Below, one piece after another: positions 39,088 through 52,721 of a stretch of 64,000 nt of DNA (position 1 is the first letter of the stretch; every line of letters starts with the position of its first letter). A program made the position numbers and the translations under genes. The stretch comes from Cladorhizidae sp. MBARI D1340-BT2. Taxonomy: Eukaryota; Porifera; Demospongiae; Poecilosclerida; Cladorhizidae. The DNA lies in NCBI GenBank assembly GCA_028752905.1, contig JAQNBH010000062.1, forward strand, positions 1 through 64,000, given 5' to 3'. Under the pieces are notes generated by a model. The model saw only the letters and a list, made by a program, of their open reading frames with translations. It had not been told where the DNA came from and searched no databases.

Positions 39088-40905
39088 CAAGTCCACTACA
39101 GTGAAGTGTGCAGAATATATGGATGTTTGGTAGCAAGAGAGAGCACTTAGAGAGTCCTATCTTAATAGCTATACATCAAGTCTATTCAGTGAAGTGTGGA
39201 TAATCTACGAAGCTAAACATGTTTAGCATCAAGTAAGAGTACAATTCATAACTGCCCTAATTAACAAGACCAAAGTCCCAGATTTTGTCAACTGATAGAG
39301 AAGGCCCTTATCTGCAACATGTCAACAGATTATCAATAAATGTAGTGGTTTTTCACTGGCAGGCCACCGCTTTGGCAACTGGAAAACGCCAGGAAAGATC
39401 GCAAACCTTACCACTTCAAATCACCATAACTTGCTAATACTTAGAGTAATCAAAATTATGGCACGTACAAAAGACAGATAATTAGAAGGGCTATCCGGTG
39501 ATATAAAAAAATTCTTTTTTGGGTAAAGTGTAGAAAAGTTATGAGCTTTACGGCAAAAAAGCAAGATTTTTGGGGAAAAAATGAGAAACATATAGACCAA
39601 ATTAGGGCAAATATCAAGATAGAGAACACATAATGAAACCTATCATTCGAATCATATCAAGTCCATTACAGTGAAGTGTGCATAATATTATGGATGTTTG
39701 ATATCAACAGAGAGCACAGGGAGAGACCTATCTTAATAGCTATATATCAAATTTATACAGTGAAGTGTGGAGAATCTATGAAGCTAACCTGTTTAGCATC
39801 AAGATAGAGAACACATAGAGAAACCTATCTTGTGATTCTATGTATGCAGAATATACGGATGTTTGGTATCAAGAGAGAGAACAGAGAGAGGCCTACCTTT
39901 AGAGCTATATATCAAGTCTATTCAGTGAAGTGTGGAGAATCTATGAAGCTAACATGTTTAGCTCAAGATAGAGAACACTGAGAGATACCTATCTTGCAAG
40001 TCCACTACAGTGAAGTGTGCAGAATATATGGATGTTTGGTATCAAGAGAGAGCACTTAGAGAGTCCTATCTTAATAGCTATACATCAAGTCTATTCAGTG
40101 AAGTGTGGATAATCTACGAAGCTAAACATGTTTAGCATCAAGTAAGAGTACAATTCATAACTGCCCTAATTAACAAGACCAAAGTCCCAGATTTTGTCAA
40201 CTGATAGAGAAGGCCCTTATCTGCAACATGTCAACAGATTATCAATAAATGTAGTGGTTTTTCACTGGCAGGCCACCGCTTTGGCAACTGGAAAACGCCA
40301 GGAAAGATCGCAAACCTTACCACTTCAAATCACCATAACTTGCTAATACTTAGAGTAATCAAAATTATGGTACGTACAAAAGACAGATAATTAGAAGGGC
40401 TATCCGGTGATATAAAAAATTACTTTTTTGGATAAAGTGTAGAAAAGTTATGAGCTTTACGGCAAAAAAGCAAGATTTTTGGGGGGGAAATGAGAAACAT
40501 ATAGACCAAATTAGGGCAAATATCAAGATAGAGAACACATAATGAAACCTATCATTCGAATCATATCAAGTCCATTACAGTGAAGTGTGCATAATATTAT
40601 GGATGTTTGATATCAACAGAGAGCACAGGGAGAGACCTATCTTAATAGCTATATATCAAATTTATACAGTGAAGTGTGGAGAATCTATGAAGCTAACCTG
40701 TTTAGCATCAAGATAGAGAACACATAGAGAAACCTATCTTGTGATTCTATGTATGCAGAATATACGGATGTTTGGTATCAAGAGAGAGAACAGAGAGAGG
40801 CCTACCTTTAGAGCTATATATCAAGTCTATTCAGTGAAGTGTGGAGAATCTATGAAGCTAACATGTTTAGCTCAAGATAGAGAACACTGAGAGATACCTA
40901 TCTTG
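39088..40905 (+). repeat. First right-domain monomers (copies 44-45)
   Basis: Copy 44 is alpha with A424 and a private T-to-G at 39133. Copy 45 is the first copy with T375 and has T5G7A3 plus two private changes, T-to-A at 40422 and G-to-A at 40432. From here on the array is alpha-derived. Confidence 0.75.
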
Positions 40906-43900
40906 CAAGTCCACTACAGTGAAGTGTGCAGAATATATGGATGTTTGGTATCAAGAGAGAGCACTTAGAGAGTCCTATCTTAATAGCTATACATCAAGTC
41001 TATTCAGTGAAGTGTGGATAATCTACGAAGCTAAACATGTTTAGCATCAAGTAAGAGTACAATTCATAACTGCCCTAATTAACAAGACCAAAGTCCCAGA
41101 TTTTGTCAACTGATAGAGAAGGCCCTTATCTGCAACATGTCAACAGATTATCAATAAATGTAGTGGTTTTTCACTGGCAGGCCACCGCTTTGGCAACTGG
41201 AAAACGCCAGGAAAGATAGCAAACCTTACCACTTCAAATCACCATAACTTGCTAATACTTAGAGTAATCAAAATTATGGCACGTACAAAAGACAGATAAT
41301 TAGAAGGGCTATCCGGTGATATAAAAAATTTCTTTTTTGGGTAAAGTGTAGAAAAGTTATGAGCTTTACGGCAAAAAAGCAAGATTTTTTGGGGGAAAAT
41401 GAGAAACATATAGACCAAATTAGGGCAAATATCAAGATAGAGAACACATAATGAAACCTATCATTCGAATCATATCAAGTCCATTACAGTGAAGTGTGCA
41501 TAATATTATGGATGTTTGATATCAACAGAGAGCACAGGGAGAGACCTATCTTAATAGCTATATATCAAATTTATACAGTGAAGTGTTGAGAATCTATGAA
41601 GCTAACCTGTTTAGCATCAAGATAGAGAACACATAGAGAAACCTATCTTGTGATTCTATGTATGCAGAATATACGGATGTTTGGTATCAAGAGAGAGAAC
41701 AGAGAGAGGCCTACCTTTAGAGCTATATATCAAGTCTATTCAGTGAAGTGTGGAGAATCTATGAAGCTAACATGTTTAGCTCAAGATAGAGAACACTGAG
41801 AGATACCTATCTTGCAAGTCCACTACAGTGAAGTGTGCAGAATATATGGATGTTTGGTATCAAGAGAGAGCACTTAGAGAGTCCTATCTTAATAGCTATA
41901 CATCAAGTCTATTCAGTGAAGTGTGGATAATCTACGAAGCTAAACATGTTTAGCATCAAGTAAGAGTACAATTCATAACTGCCCTAATTAACAAGACCAA
42001 AGTCCCAGATTTTGTCAACTGATAGAGAAGGCCCTTATCTGCAACATGTCAACAGATTATCAATAAATGTAGTGGTTTTTCACTGGCAGGCCACCGCTTT
42101 GGCAACTGGAAAACGCCAGGAAAGATCGCAAACCTTACCACTTCAAATCACCATAACTTGCTAATACTTAGAGTAATCAAAATTATGGTACGTACAAAAG
42201 ACAGATAATTAGAAGGGCTATCCGGTGATATAAAAAATTTCTTTTTTGGGTAAAGTGTAGAAAAGTTATGAGCTTTACGGCAAAAAAGCAAGATTTTTGG
42301 GGGGGAAATGAGAAACATATAGACCAAATTAGGGCAAATATCAAGATAGAGAACACATAATGAAACCTATCATTCGAATCATATCAAGTCCATTACAGTG
42401 AAGTGTGCATAATATTATGGATGTTTGATATCAACAGAGAGCACAGGGAGAGACCTATCTTAATAGCTATATATCAAATTTATACAGTGAAGTGTGGAGA
42501 ATCTATGAAGCTAACCTGTTTAGCATCAAGATAGAGAACACATAGAGAAACCTATCTTGTGATTCTATGTATGCAGAATATACGGATGTTTGGTATCAAG
42601 AGAGAGAACAGAGAGAGGCCTACCTTTAGAGCTATATATCAAGTCTATTCAGTGAAGTGTGGAGAATCTATGAAGCTAACATGTTTAGCTCAAGATAGAG
42701 AACACTGAGAGATACCTATCTTGCAAGTCCACTACAGTGAAGTGTGCAGAATATATGGATGTTTGGTATCAAGAGAGAGCACTTAGAGAGTCCTATCTTA
42801 ATAGCTATACATCAAGTCTATTCAGTGAAGTGTGGATAATCTACGAAGCTAAACATGTTTAGCATCAAGTAAGAGTACAATTCATAACTGCCCTAATTAA
42901 CAAGACCAAAGTCCCAGATTTTGTCAACTGATAGAGAAGGCCCTTATCTGCAACATGTCAACAGATTATCAATAAATGTAGTGGTTTTTCACTGGCAGGC
43001 CACCGCTTTGGCAACTGGAAAACGCCAGGAAAGATCGCAAACCTTACCACTTCAAATCACCATAACTTGCTAATACTTAGAGTAATCAAAATTATGGCAC
43101 GTACAAAAGACAGATAATTAGAAGGGCTATCCGGTGATATAAAAAATTTCTTTTTTGGGTAAAGTGTAGAAAAGTTATGAGCTTTACGGCAAAAAAGCAA
43201 GATTTTTGGGGAAAAAATGAGAAACATATAGACCAAATTAGGGCAAATATCAAGATAGAGAACACATAATGAAACCTATCATTCGAATCATATCAAGTCC
43301 ATTACAGTGAAGTGTGCATAATATTATGGATGTTTGATATCAACAGAGAGCACAGGGAGAGACCTATCTTAATAGCTATATATCAAATTTATACAGTGAA
43401 GTGTGGAGAATCTATGAAGCTAACCTGTTTAGCATCAAGATAGAGAACACATAGAGAAACCTATCTTGTGATTCTATGTATGCAGAATATACGGATGTTT
43501 GGTATCAAGAGAGAGAACAGAGAGAGGCCTACCTTTAGAGCTATATATCAAGTCTATTCAGTGAAGTGTGGAGAATCTATGAAGCTAACATGTTTAGCTC
43601 AAGATAGAGAACACTGAGAGATACCTATCTTGCAAGTCCACTACAGTGAAGTGTGCAGAATATATGGATGTTTGGTATCAAGAGAGAGCACTTAGAGAGT
43701 CCTATCTTAATAGCTATACATCAAGTCTATTCAGTGAAGTGTGGATAATCTACGAAGCTAAACATGTTTAGCATCAAGTAAGAGTACAATTCATAACTGC
43801 CCTAATTAACAAGACCAAAGTCCCAGATTTTGTCAACTGATAGAGAAGGCCCTTATCTGCAACATGTCAACAGATTATCAATAAATGTAGTGGTTTTTCA

Positions 43901-46359
43901 CTGGCAGGCCACCGCTTTGGCAACTGGAAAACGCCAGGAAAGATAGCAAACCTTACCACTTCAAATCACCATAACTTGCTAATACTTAGAGTAATCAAAA
44001 TTATGGCACGTACAAAAGACAGATAATTAGAAGGGCTATCCGGTGATATAAAAAATTTCTTTTTTGGGTAAAGTGTAGAAAAGTTATGAGCTTTACGGCA
44101 AAAAAGCAAGATTTTTTGGGGGAAAATGAGAAACATATAGACCAAATTAGGGCAAATATCAAGATAGAGAACACATAATGAAACCTATCATTCGAATCAT
44201 ATCAAGTCCATTACAGTGAAGTGTGCATAATATTATGGATGTTTGATATCAACAGAGAGCACAGGGAGAGACCTATCTTAATAGCTATATATCAAATTTA
44301 TACAGTGAAGTGTTGAGAATCTATGAAGCTAACCTGTTTAGCATCAAGATAGAGAACACATAGAGAAACCTATCTTGTGATTCTATGTATGCAGAATATA
44401 CGGATGTTTGGTATCAAGAGAGAGAACAGAGAGAGGCCTACCTTTAGAGCTATATATCAAGTCTATTCAGTGAAGTGTGGAGAATCTATGAAGCTAACAT
44501 GTTTAGCTCAAGATAGAGAACACTGAGAGATACCTATCTTGCAAGTCCACTACAGTGAAGTGTGCAGAATATATGGATGTTTGGTATCAAGAGAGAGCAC
44601 TTAGAGAGTCCTATCTTAATAGCTATACATCAAGTCTATTCAGTGAAGTGTGGATAATCTACGAAGCTAAACATGTTTAGCATCAAGTAAGAGTACAATT
44701 CATAACTGCCCTAATTAACAAGACCAAAGTCCCAGATTTTGTCAACTGATAGAGAAGGCCCTTATCTGCAACATGTCAACAGATTATCAATAAATGTAGT
44801 GGTTTTTCACTGGCAGGCCACCGCTTTGGCAACTGGAAAACGCCAGGAAAGATCGCAAACCTTACCACTTCAAATCACCATAACTTGCTAATACTTAGAG
44901 TAATCAAAATTATGGTACGTACAAAAGACAGATAATTAGAAGGGCTATCCGGTGATATAAAAAATTTCTTTTTTGGGTAAAGTGTAGAAAAGTTATGAGC
45001 TTTACGGCAAAAAAGCAAGATTTTTGGGGGGGAAATGAGAAACATATAGACCAAATTAGGGCAAATATCAAGATAGAGAACACATAATGAAACCTATCAT
45101 TCGAATCATATCAAGTCCATTACAGTGAAGTGTGCATAATATTATGGATGTTTGATATCAACAGAGAGCACAGGGAGAGACCTATCTTAATAGCTATATA
45201 TCAAATTTATACAGTGAAGTGTGGAGAATCTATGAAGCTAACCTGTTTAGCATCAAGATAGAGAACACATAGAGAAACCTATCTTGTGATTCTATGTATG
45301 CAGAATATACGGATGTTTGGTATCAAGAGAGAGAACAGAGAGAGGCCTACCTTTAGAGCTATATATCAAGTCTATTCAGTGAAGTGTGGAGAATCTATGA
45401 AGCTAACATGTTTAGCTCAAGATAGAGAACACTGAGAGATACCTATCTTGCAAGTCCACTACAGTGAAGTGTGCAGAATATATGGATGTTTGGTATCAAG
45501 AGAGAGCACTTAGAGAGTCCTATCTTAATAGCTATACATCAAGTCTATTCAGTGAAGTGTGGATAATCTACGAAGCTAAACATGTTTAGCATCAAGTAAG
45601 AGTACAATTCATAACTGCCCTAATTAACAAGACCAAAGTCCCAGATTTTGTCAACTGATAGAGAAGGCCCTTATCTGCAACATGTCAACAGATTATCAAT
45701 AAATGTAGTGGTTTTTCACTGGCAGGCCACCGCTTTGGCAACTGGAAAACGCCAGGAAAGATCGCAAACCTTACCACTTCAAATCACCATAACTTGCTAA
45801 TACTTAGAGTAATCAAAATTATGGCACGTACAAAAGACAGATAATTAGAAGGGCTATCCGGTGATATAAAAAATTTCTTTTTTGGGTAAAGTGTAGAAAA
45901 GTTATGAGCTTTACGGCAAAAAAGCAAGATTTTTGGGGAAAAAATGAGAAACATATAGACCAAATTAGGGCAAATATCAAGATAGAGAACACATAATGAA
46001 ACCTATCATTCGAATCATATCAAGTCCATTACAGTGAAGTGTGCATAATATTATGGATGTTTGATATCAACAGAGAGCACAGGGAGAGACCTATCTTAAT
46101 AGCTATATATCAAATTTATACAGTGAAGTGTGGAGAATCTATGAAGCTAACCTGTTTAGCATCAAGATAGAGAACACATAGAGAAACCTATCTTGTGATT
46201 CTATGTATGCAGAATATACGGATGTTTGGTATCAAGAGAGAGAACAGAGAGAGGCCTACCTTTAGAGCTATATATCAAGTCTATTCAGTGAAGTGTGGAG
46301 AATCTATGAAGCTAACATGTTTAGCTCAAGATAGAGAACACTGAGAGATACCTATCTTG
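40906..46359 (+). repeat. Trimeric higher-order repeat, two units (copies 46-51)
   Basis: Delta, alpha-T7, alpha is repeated twice (46-48, 49-51). Both delta copies share an otherwise unseen G-to-T at monomer position 682 (41587 and 44314, 2727 bp apart), which shows duplication of the trimer rather than chance order. Confidence 0.85.
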
Positions 46360-49300
46360 CAAGTCCACTACAGTGAAGTGTGCAGAATATATGGATGTTT
46401 GGTATCAAGAGAGAGCACTTAGAGAGTCCTATCTTAATAGCTATACATCAAGTCTATTCAGTGAAGTGTGGATAATCTACGAAGCTAAACATGTTTAGCA
46501 TCAAGTAAGAGTACAATTCATAACTGCCCTAATTAACAAGACCAAAGTCCCAGATTTTGTCAACTGATAGAGAAGGCCCTTATCTGCAACATGTGAACAG
46601 ATTATCAATAAATGTAGTGGTTTTTCACTGGCAGGCCACCGCTTTGGCAACTGGAAAACGCCAGGAAAGATCGCAAACCTTACCACTTCAAATCACCATA
46701 ACTTGCTAATACTTAGAGTAATCAAAATTATGGTACGTACAAAAGACAGATAATTAGAAGGGCTATCCGGTGATATAAAAAATTTCTTTTTTGGGTAAAG
46801 TGTAGAAAAGTTATGAGCTTTACGGCAAAAAAGCAAGATTTTTGGGGAAAAAATGAGAAACATATAGACCAAATTAGGGCAAATATCAAGATAGAGAACA
46901 CATAATGAAACCTATCATTCGAATCATATCAAGTCCATTACAGTGAAGTGTGCATAATATTATGGATGTTTGATATCAACAGAGAGCACAGGGAGAGACC
47001 TATCTTAATAGCTATATATCAAATTTATACAGTGAAGTGTGGAGAATCTATGAAGCTAACCTGTTTAGCATCAAGATAGAGAACACATAGAGAAACCTAT
47101 CTTGTGATTCTATGTATGCAGAATATACGGATGTTTGGTATCAAGAGAGAGAACAGAGAGAGGCCTACCTTTAGAGCTATATATCAAGTCTATTCAGTGA
47201 AGTGTGGAGAATCTATGAAGCTAACATGTTTAGCTCAAGATAGAGAACACTGAGAGATACCTATCTTGCAAGTCCACTACAGTGAAGTGTGCAGAATATA
47301 TGGATGTTTGGTATCAAGAGAGAGCACTTAGAGAGTCCTATCTTAATAGCTATACATCAAGTCTATTCAGTGAAGTGTGGATAATCTACGAAGCTAAACA
47401 TGTTTAGCATCAAGTAAGAGTACAATTCATAACTGCCCTAATTAACAAGACCAAAGTCCCAGATTTTGTCAACTGATAGAGAAGGCCCTTATCTGCAACA
47501 TGTCAACAGATTATCAATAAATGTAGTGGTTTTTCACTGGCAGGCCACCGCTTTGGCAACTGGAAAACGCCAGGAAAGATCGCAAACCTTACCACTTCAA
47601 ATCACCATAACTTGCTAATACTTAGAGTAATCAAAATTATGGTACGTACAAAAGACAGATAATTAGAAGGGCTATCCGGTGATATAAAAAATTTCTTTTT
47701 TGGGTAAAGTGTAGAAAAGTTATGAGCTTTACGGCAAAAAAGCAAGATTTTTGGGGAAAAAATGAGAAACATATAGACCAAATTAGGGCAAATATCAAGA
47801 TAGAGAACACATAATGAAACCTATCATTCGAATCATATCAAGTCCATTACAGTGAAGTGTGCATAATATTATGGATGTTTGATATCAACAGAGAGCACAG
47901 GGAGAGACCTATCTTAATAGCTATATATCAAATTTATACAGTGAAGTGTGGAGAATCTATGAAGCTAACCTATTTAGCATCAAGATAGAGAACACATAGA
48001 GAAACCTATCTTGTGATTCTATGTATGCAGAATATACGGATGTTTGGTATCAAGAGAGAGAACAGAGAGAGGCCTACCTTTAGAGCTATATATCAAGTCT
48101 ATTCAGTGAAGTGTGGAGAATCTATGAAGCTAACATGTTTAGCTCAAGATAGAGAACACTGAGAGATACCTATCTTGCAAGTCCACTACAGTGAAGTGTG
48201 CAGAATATATGGATGTTTGGTATCAAGAGAGAGCACTTAGAGAGTCCTATCTTAATAGCTATACATCAAGTCTATTCAGTGAAGTGTGGATAATCTACGA
48301 AGCTAAACATGTTTAGCATCAAGTAAGAGTACAATTCATAACTGCCCTAATTAACAAGACCAAAGTCCCAGATTTTGTCAACTGATAGAGAAGGCCCTTA
48401 TCTGCAACATGTCAACAGATTATCAATAAATGTAGTGGTTTTTCACTGGCAGGCCACCGCTTTGGCAACTGGAAAACGCCAGGAAAGATCGCAAACCTTA
48501 CCACTTCAAATCACCATAACTTGCTAATACTTAGAGTAATCAAAATTATGGCACGTACAAAAGACAGATAATTAGAAGGGCTATCCGGTGATATAAAAAA
48601 TTTCTTTTTTGGGTAAAGTGTAGAAAAGTTATGAGCTTTACGGCAAAAAAGCAAGATTTTTGGGGGGGAAATGAGAAACATATAGACCAAATTAGGGCAA
48701 ATATCAAGATAGAGAACACATAATGAAACCTATCATTCGAATCATATCAAGTCCATTACAGTGAAGTGTGCATAATATTATGGATGTTTGATATCAACAG
48801 AGAGCACAGGGAGAGACCTATCTTAATAGCTATATATCAAATTTATACAGTGAAGTGTGGAGAATCTATGAAGCTAACCTGTTTAGCATCAAGATAGAGA
48901 ACACATAGAGAAACCTATCTTGTGATTCTATGTATGCAGAATATACGGATGTTTGGTATCAAGAGAGAGAACAGAGAGAGGCCTACCTTTAGAGCTATAT
49001 ATCAAGTCTATTCAGTGAAGTGTGGAGAATCTATGAAGCTAACATGTTTAGCTCAAGATAGAGAACACTGAGAGATACCTATCTTGCAAGTCCACTACAG
49101 TGAAGTGTGCAGAATATATGGATGTTTGGTATCAAGAGAGAGCACTTAGAGAGTCCTATCTTAATAGCTATACATCAAGTCTATTCAGTGAAGTGTGGAT
49201 AATCTACGAAGCTAAACATGTTTAGCATCAAGTAAGAGTACAATTCATAACTGCCCTAATTAACAAGACCAAAGTCCCAGATTTTGTCAACTGATAGAGA

Positions 49301-52300
49301 AGGCCCTTATCTGCAACATGTCAACAGATTATCAATAAATGTAGTGGTTTTTCACTGGCAGGCCACCGCTTTGGCAACTGGAAAACGCCAGGAAAGATCG
49401 CAAACCTTACCACTTCAAATCACCATAACTTGCTAATACTTAGAGTAATCAAAATTATGGTACGTACAAAAGACAGATAATTAGAAGGGCTATCCGGTGA
49501 TATAAAAAATTTCTTTTTTGGGTAAAGTGTAGAAAAGTTATGAGCTTTACGGCAAAAAAGCAAGATTTTTGGGGGGGAAATGAGAAACATATAGACCAAA
49601 TTAGGGCAAATATCAAGATAGAGAACACATAATGAAACCTATCATTCGAATCATATCAAGTCCATTACAGTGAAGTGTGCATAATATTATGGATGTTTGA
49701 TATCAACAGAGAGCACAGGGAGAGACCTATCTTAATAGCTATATATCAAATTTATACAGTGAAGTGTGGAGAATCTATGAAGCTAACCTGTTTAGCATCA
49801 AGATAGAGAACACATAGAGAAACCTATCTTGTGATTCTATGTATGCAGAATATACGGATGTTTGGTATCAAGAGAGAGAACAGAGAGAGGCCTACCTTTA
49901 GAGCTATATATCAAGTCTATTCAGTGAAGTGTGGAGAATCTATGAAGCTAACATGTTTAGCTCAAGATAGAGAACACTGAGAGATACCTATCTTGCAAGT
50001 CCACTACAGTGAAGTGTGCAGAATATATGGATGTTTGGTATCAAGAGAGAGCACTTAGAGAGTCCTATCTTAATAGCTATACATCAAGTCTATTCAGTGA
50101 AGTGTGGATAATCTACGAAGCTAAACATGTTTAGCATCAAGTAAGAGTACAATTCATAACTGCCCTAATTAACAAGACCAAAGTCCCAGATTTTGTCAAC
50201 TGATAGAGAAGGCCCTTATCTGCAACATGTCAACAGATTATCAATAAATGTAGTGGTTTTTCACTGGCAGGCCACCGCTTTGGCAACTGGAAAACGCCAG
50301 GAAAGATCGCAAACCTTACCACTTCAAATCACCATAACTTGCTAATACTTAGAGTAATCAAAATTATGGCACGTACAAAAGACAGATAATTAGAAGGGCT
50401 ATCCGGTGATATAAAAAATTCTTTTTTGGGTAAAGTGTAGAAAAGTTATGAGCTTTACGGCAAAAAAGCAAGATTTTTGGGGGGGAAATGAGAAACATAT
50501 AGACCAAATTAGGGCAAATATCAAGATAGAGAACACATAATGAAACCTATCATTCGAATCATATCAAGTCCATTACAGTGAAGTGTGCATAATATTATGG
50601 ATGTTTGATATCAACAGAGAGCACAGGGAGAGACCTATCTTAATAGCTATATATCAAATTTATACAGTGAAGTGTGGAGAATCTATGAAGCTAACCTGTT
50701 TAGCATCAAGATAGAGAACACATAGAGAAACCTATCTTGTGATTCTATGTATGCAGAATATACGGATGTTTGGTATCAAGAGAGAGAACAGAGAGAGGCC
50801 TACCTTTAGAGCTATATATCAAGTCTATTCAGTGAAGTGTGGAGAATCTATGAAGCTAACATGTTTAGCTCAAGATAGAGAACACTGAGAGATACCTATC
50901 TTGCAAGTCCACTACAGTGAAGTGTGCAGAATATATGGATGTTTGGTATCAAGAGAGAGCACTTAGAGAGTCCTATCTTAATAGCTATAAATCAAGTCTA
51001 TTCAGTGAAGTGTGGATAATCTACGAAGCTAAACATGTTTAGCATCAAGTAAGAGTACAATTCATAACTGCCCTAATTAACAAGACCAAAGTCCCAGATT
51101 TTGTCAACTGATAGAGAAGGCCCTTATCTGCAACATGTCAACAGATTATCAATAAATGTAGTGGTTTTTCACTGGCAGGCCACCGCTTTGGCAACTGGAA
51201 AACGCCAGGAAAGATCGCAAACCTTACCACTTCAAATCACCATAACTTGCTAATACTTAGAGTAATCAAAATTATGGTACGTACAAAAGACAGATAATTA
51301 GAAGGGCTATCCGGTGATATAAAAAATTTCTTTTTTGGGTAAAGTATAGAAAAGTTATGAGCTTTACGGCAAAAAAGCAAGATTTTTGGGGGGGAAATGA
51401 GAAACATATAGACCAAATTAGGGCAAATATCAAGATAGAGAACACATAATGAAACCTATCATTCGAATCATATCAAGTCCATTACAGTGAAGTGTGCATA
51501 ATATTATGGATGTTTGATATCAACAGAGAGCACAGGGAGAGACCTATCTTAATAGCTATATATCAAATTTATACAGTGAAGTGTGGAGAATCTATGAAGC
51601 TAACCTGTTTAGCATCAAGATAGAGAACACATAGAGAAACCTATCTTGTGATTCTATGTATGCAGAATATACGGATGTTTGGTATCAAGAGAGAGAACAG
51701 AGAGAGGCCTACCTTTAGAGCTATATATCAAGTCTATTCAGTGAAGTGTGGAGAATCTATGAAGCTAACATGTTTAGCTCAAGATAGAGAACACTGAGAG
51801 ATACCTATCTTGCAAGTCCACTACAGTGAAGTGTGCAGAATATATGGATGTTTGGTATCAAGAGAGAGCACTTAGAGAGTCCTATCTTAATAGCTATACA
51901 TCAAGTCTATTCAGTGAAGTGTGGATAATCTACGAAGCTAAACATGTTTAGCATCAAGTAAGAGTACAATTCATAACTGCCCTAATTAACAAGACCAAAG
52001 TCCCAGATTTTGTCAACTGATAGAGAAGGCCCTTATCTGCAACATGTGAACAGATTATCAATAAATGTAGTGGTTTTTCACTGGCAGGCCACCGCTTTGG
52101 CAACTGGAAAACGCCAGGAAAGATCGCAAACCTTACCACTTCAAATCACCATAACTTGCTAATACTTAGAGTAATCAAAATTATGGTACGTACAAAAGAC
52201 AGATAATTAGAAGGGCTATCCGGTGATATAAAAAAATTCTTTTTTGGGTAAAGTGTAGAAAAGTTATGAGCTTTACGGCAAAAAAGCAAGATTTTTGGGG

Positions 52301-52721
52301 AAAAAATGAGAAACATATAGACCAAATTAGGGCAAATATCAAGATAGAGAACACATAATGAAACCTATCATTCGAATCATATCAAGTCCATTACAGTGAA
52401 GTGTGCATAATATTATGGATGTTTGATATCAACAGAGAGCACAGGGAGAGACCTATCTTAATAGCTATATATCAAATTTATACAGTGAAGTGTGGAGAAT
52501 CTATGAAGCTAACCTGTTTAGCATCAAGATAGAGAACACATAGAGAAACCTATCTTGTGATTCTATGTATGCAGAATATACGGATGTTTGGTATCAAGAG
52601 AGAGAACAGAGAGAGGCCTACCTTTAGAGCTATATATCAAGTCTATTCAGTGAAGTGTGGAGAATCTATGAAGCTAACATGTTTAGCTCAAGATAGAGAA
52701 CACTGAGAGATACCTATCTTG
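46360..52721 (+). repeat. Copies 52-58: block later repeated at copies 66-71
   Basis: Order: 52 alpha-GT; 53 alpha-T with a private A at 47972; 54 alpha-7; 55 alpha-T7; 56 alpha-7 with a 1-bp T deletion near 50419; 57 alpha-T7 with A87 (50990) and A443 (51346); 58 alpha-GT with A424. The deletion, A87 and A443 series recurs at copies 69-70. Copy 54 has no counterpart there. Confidence 0.8.
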
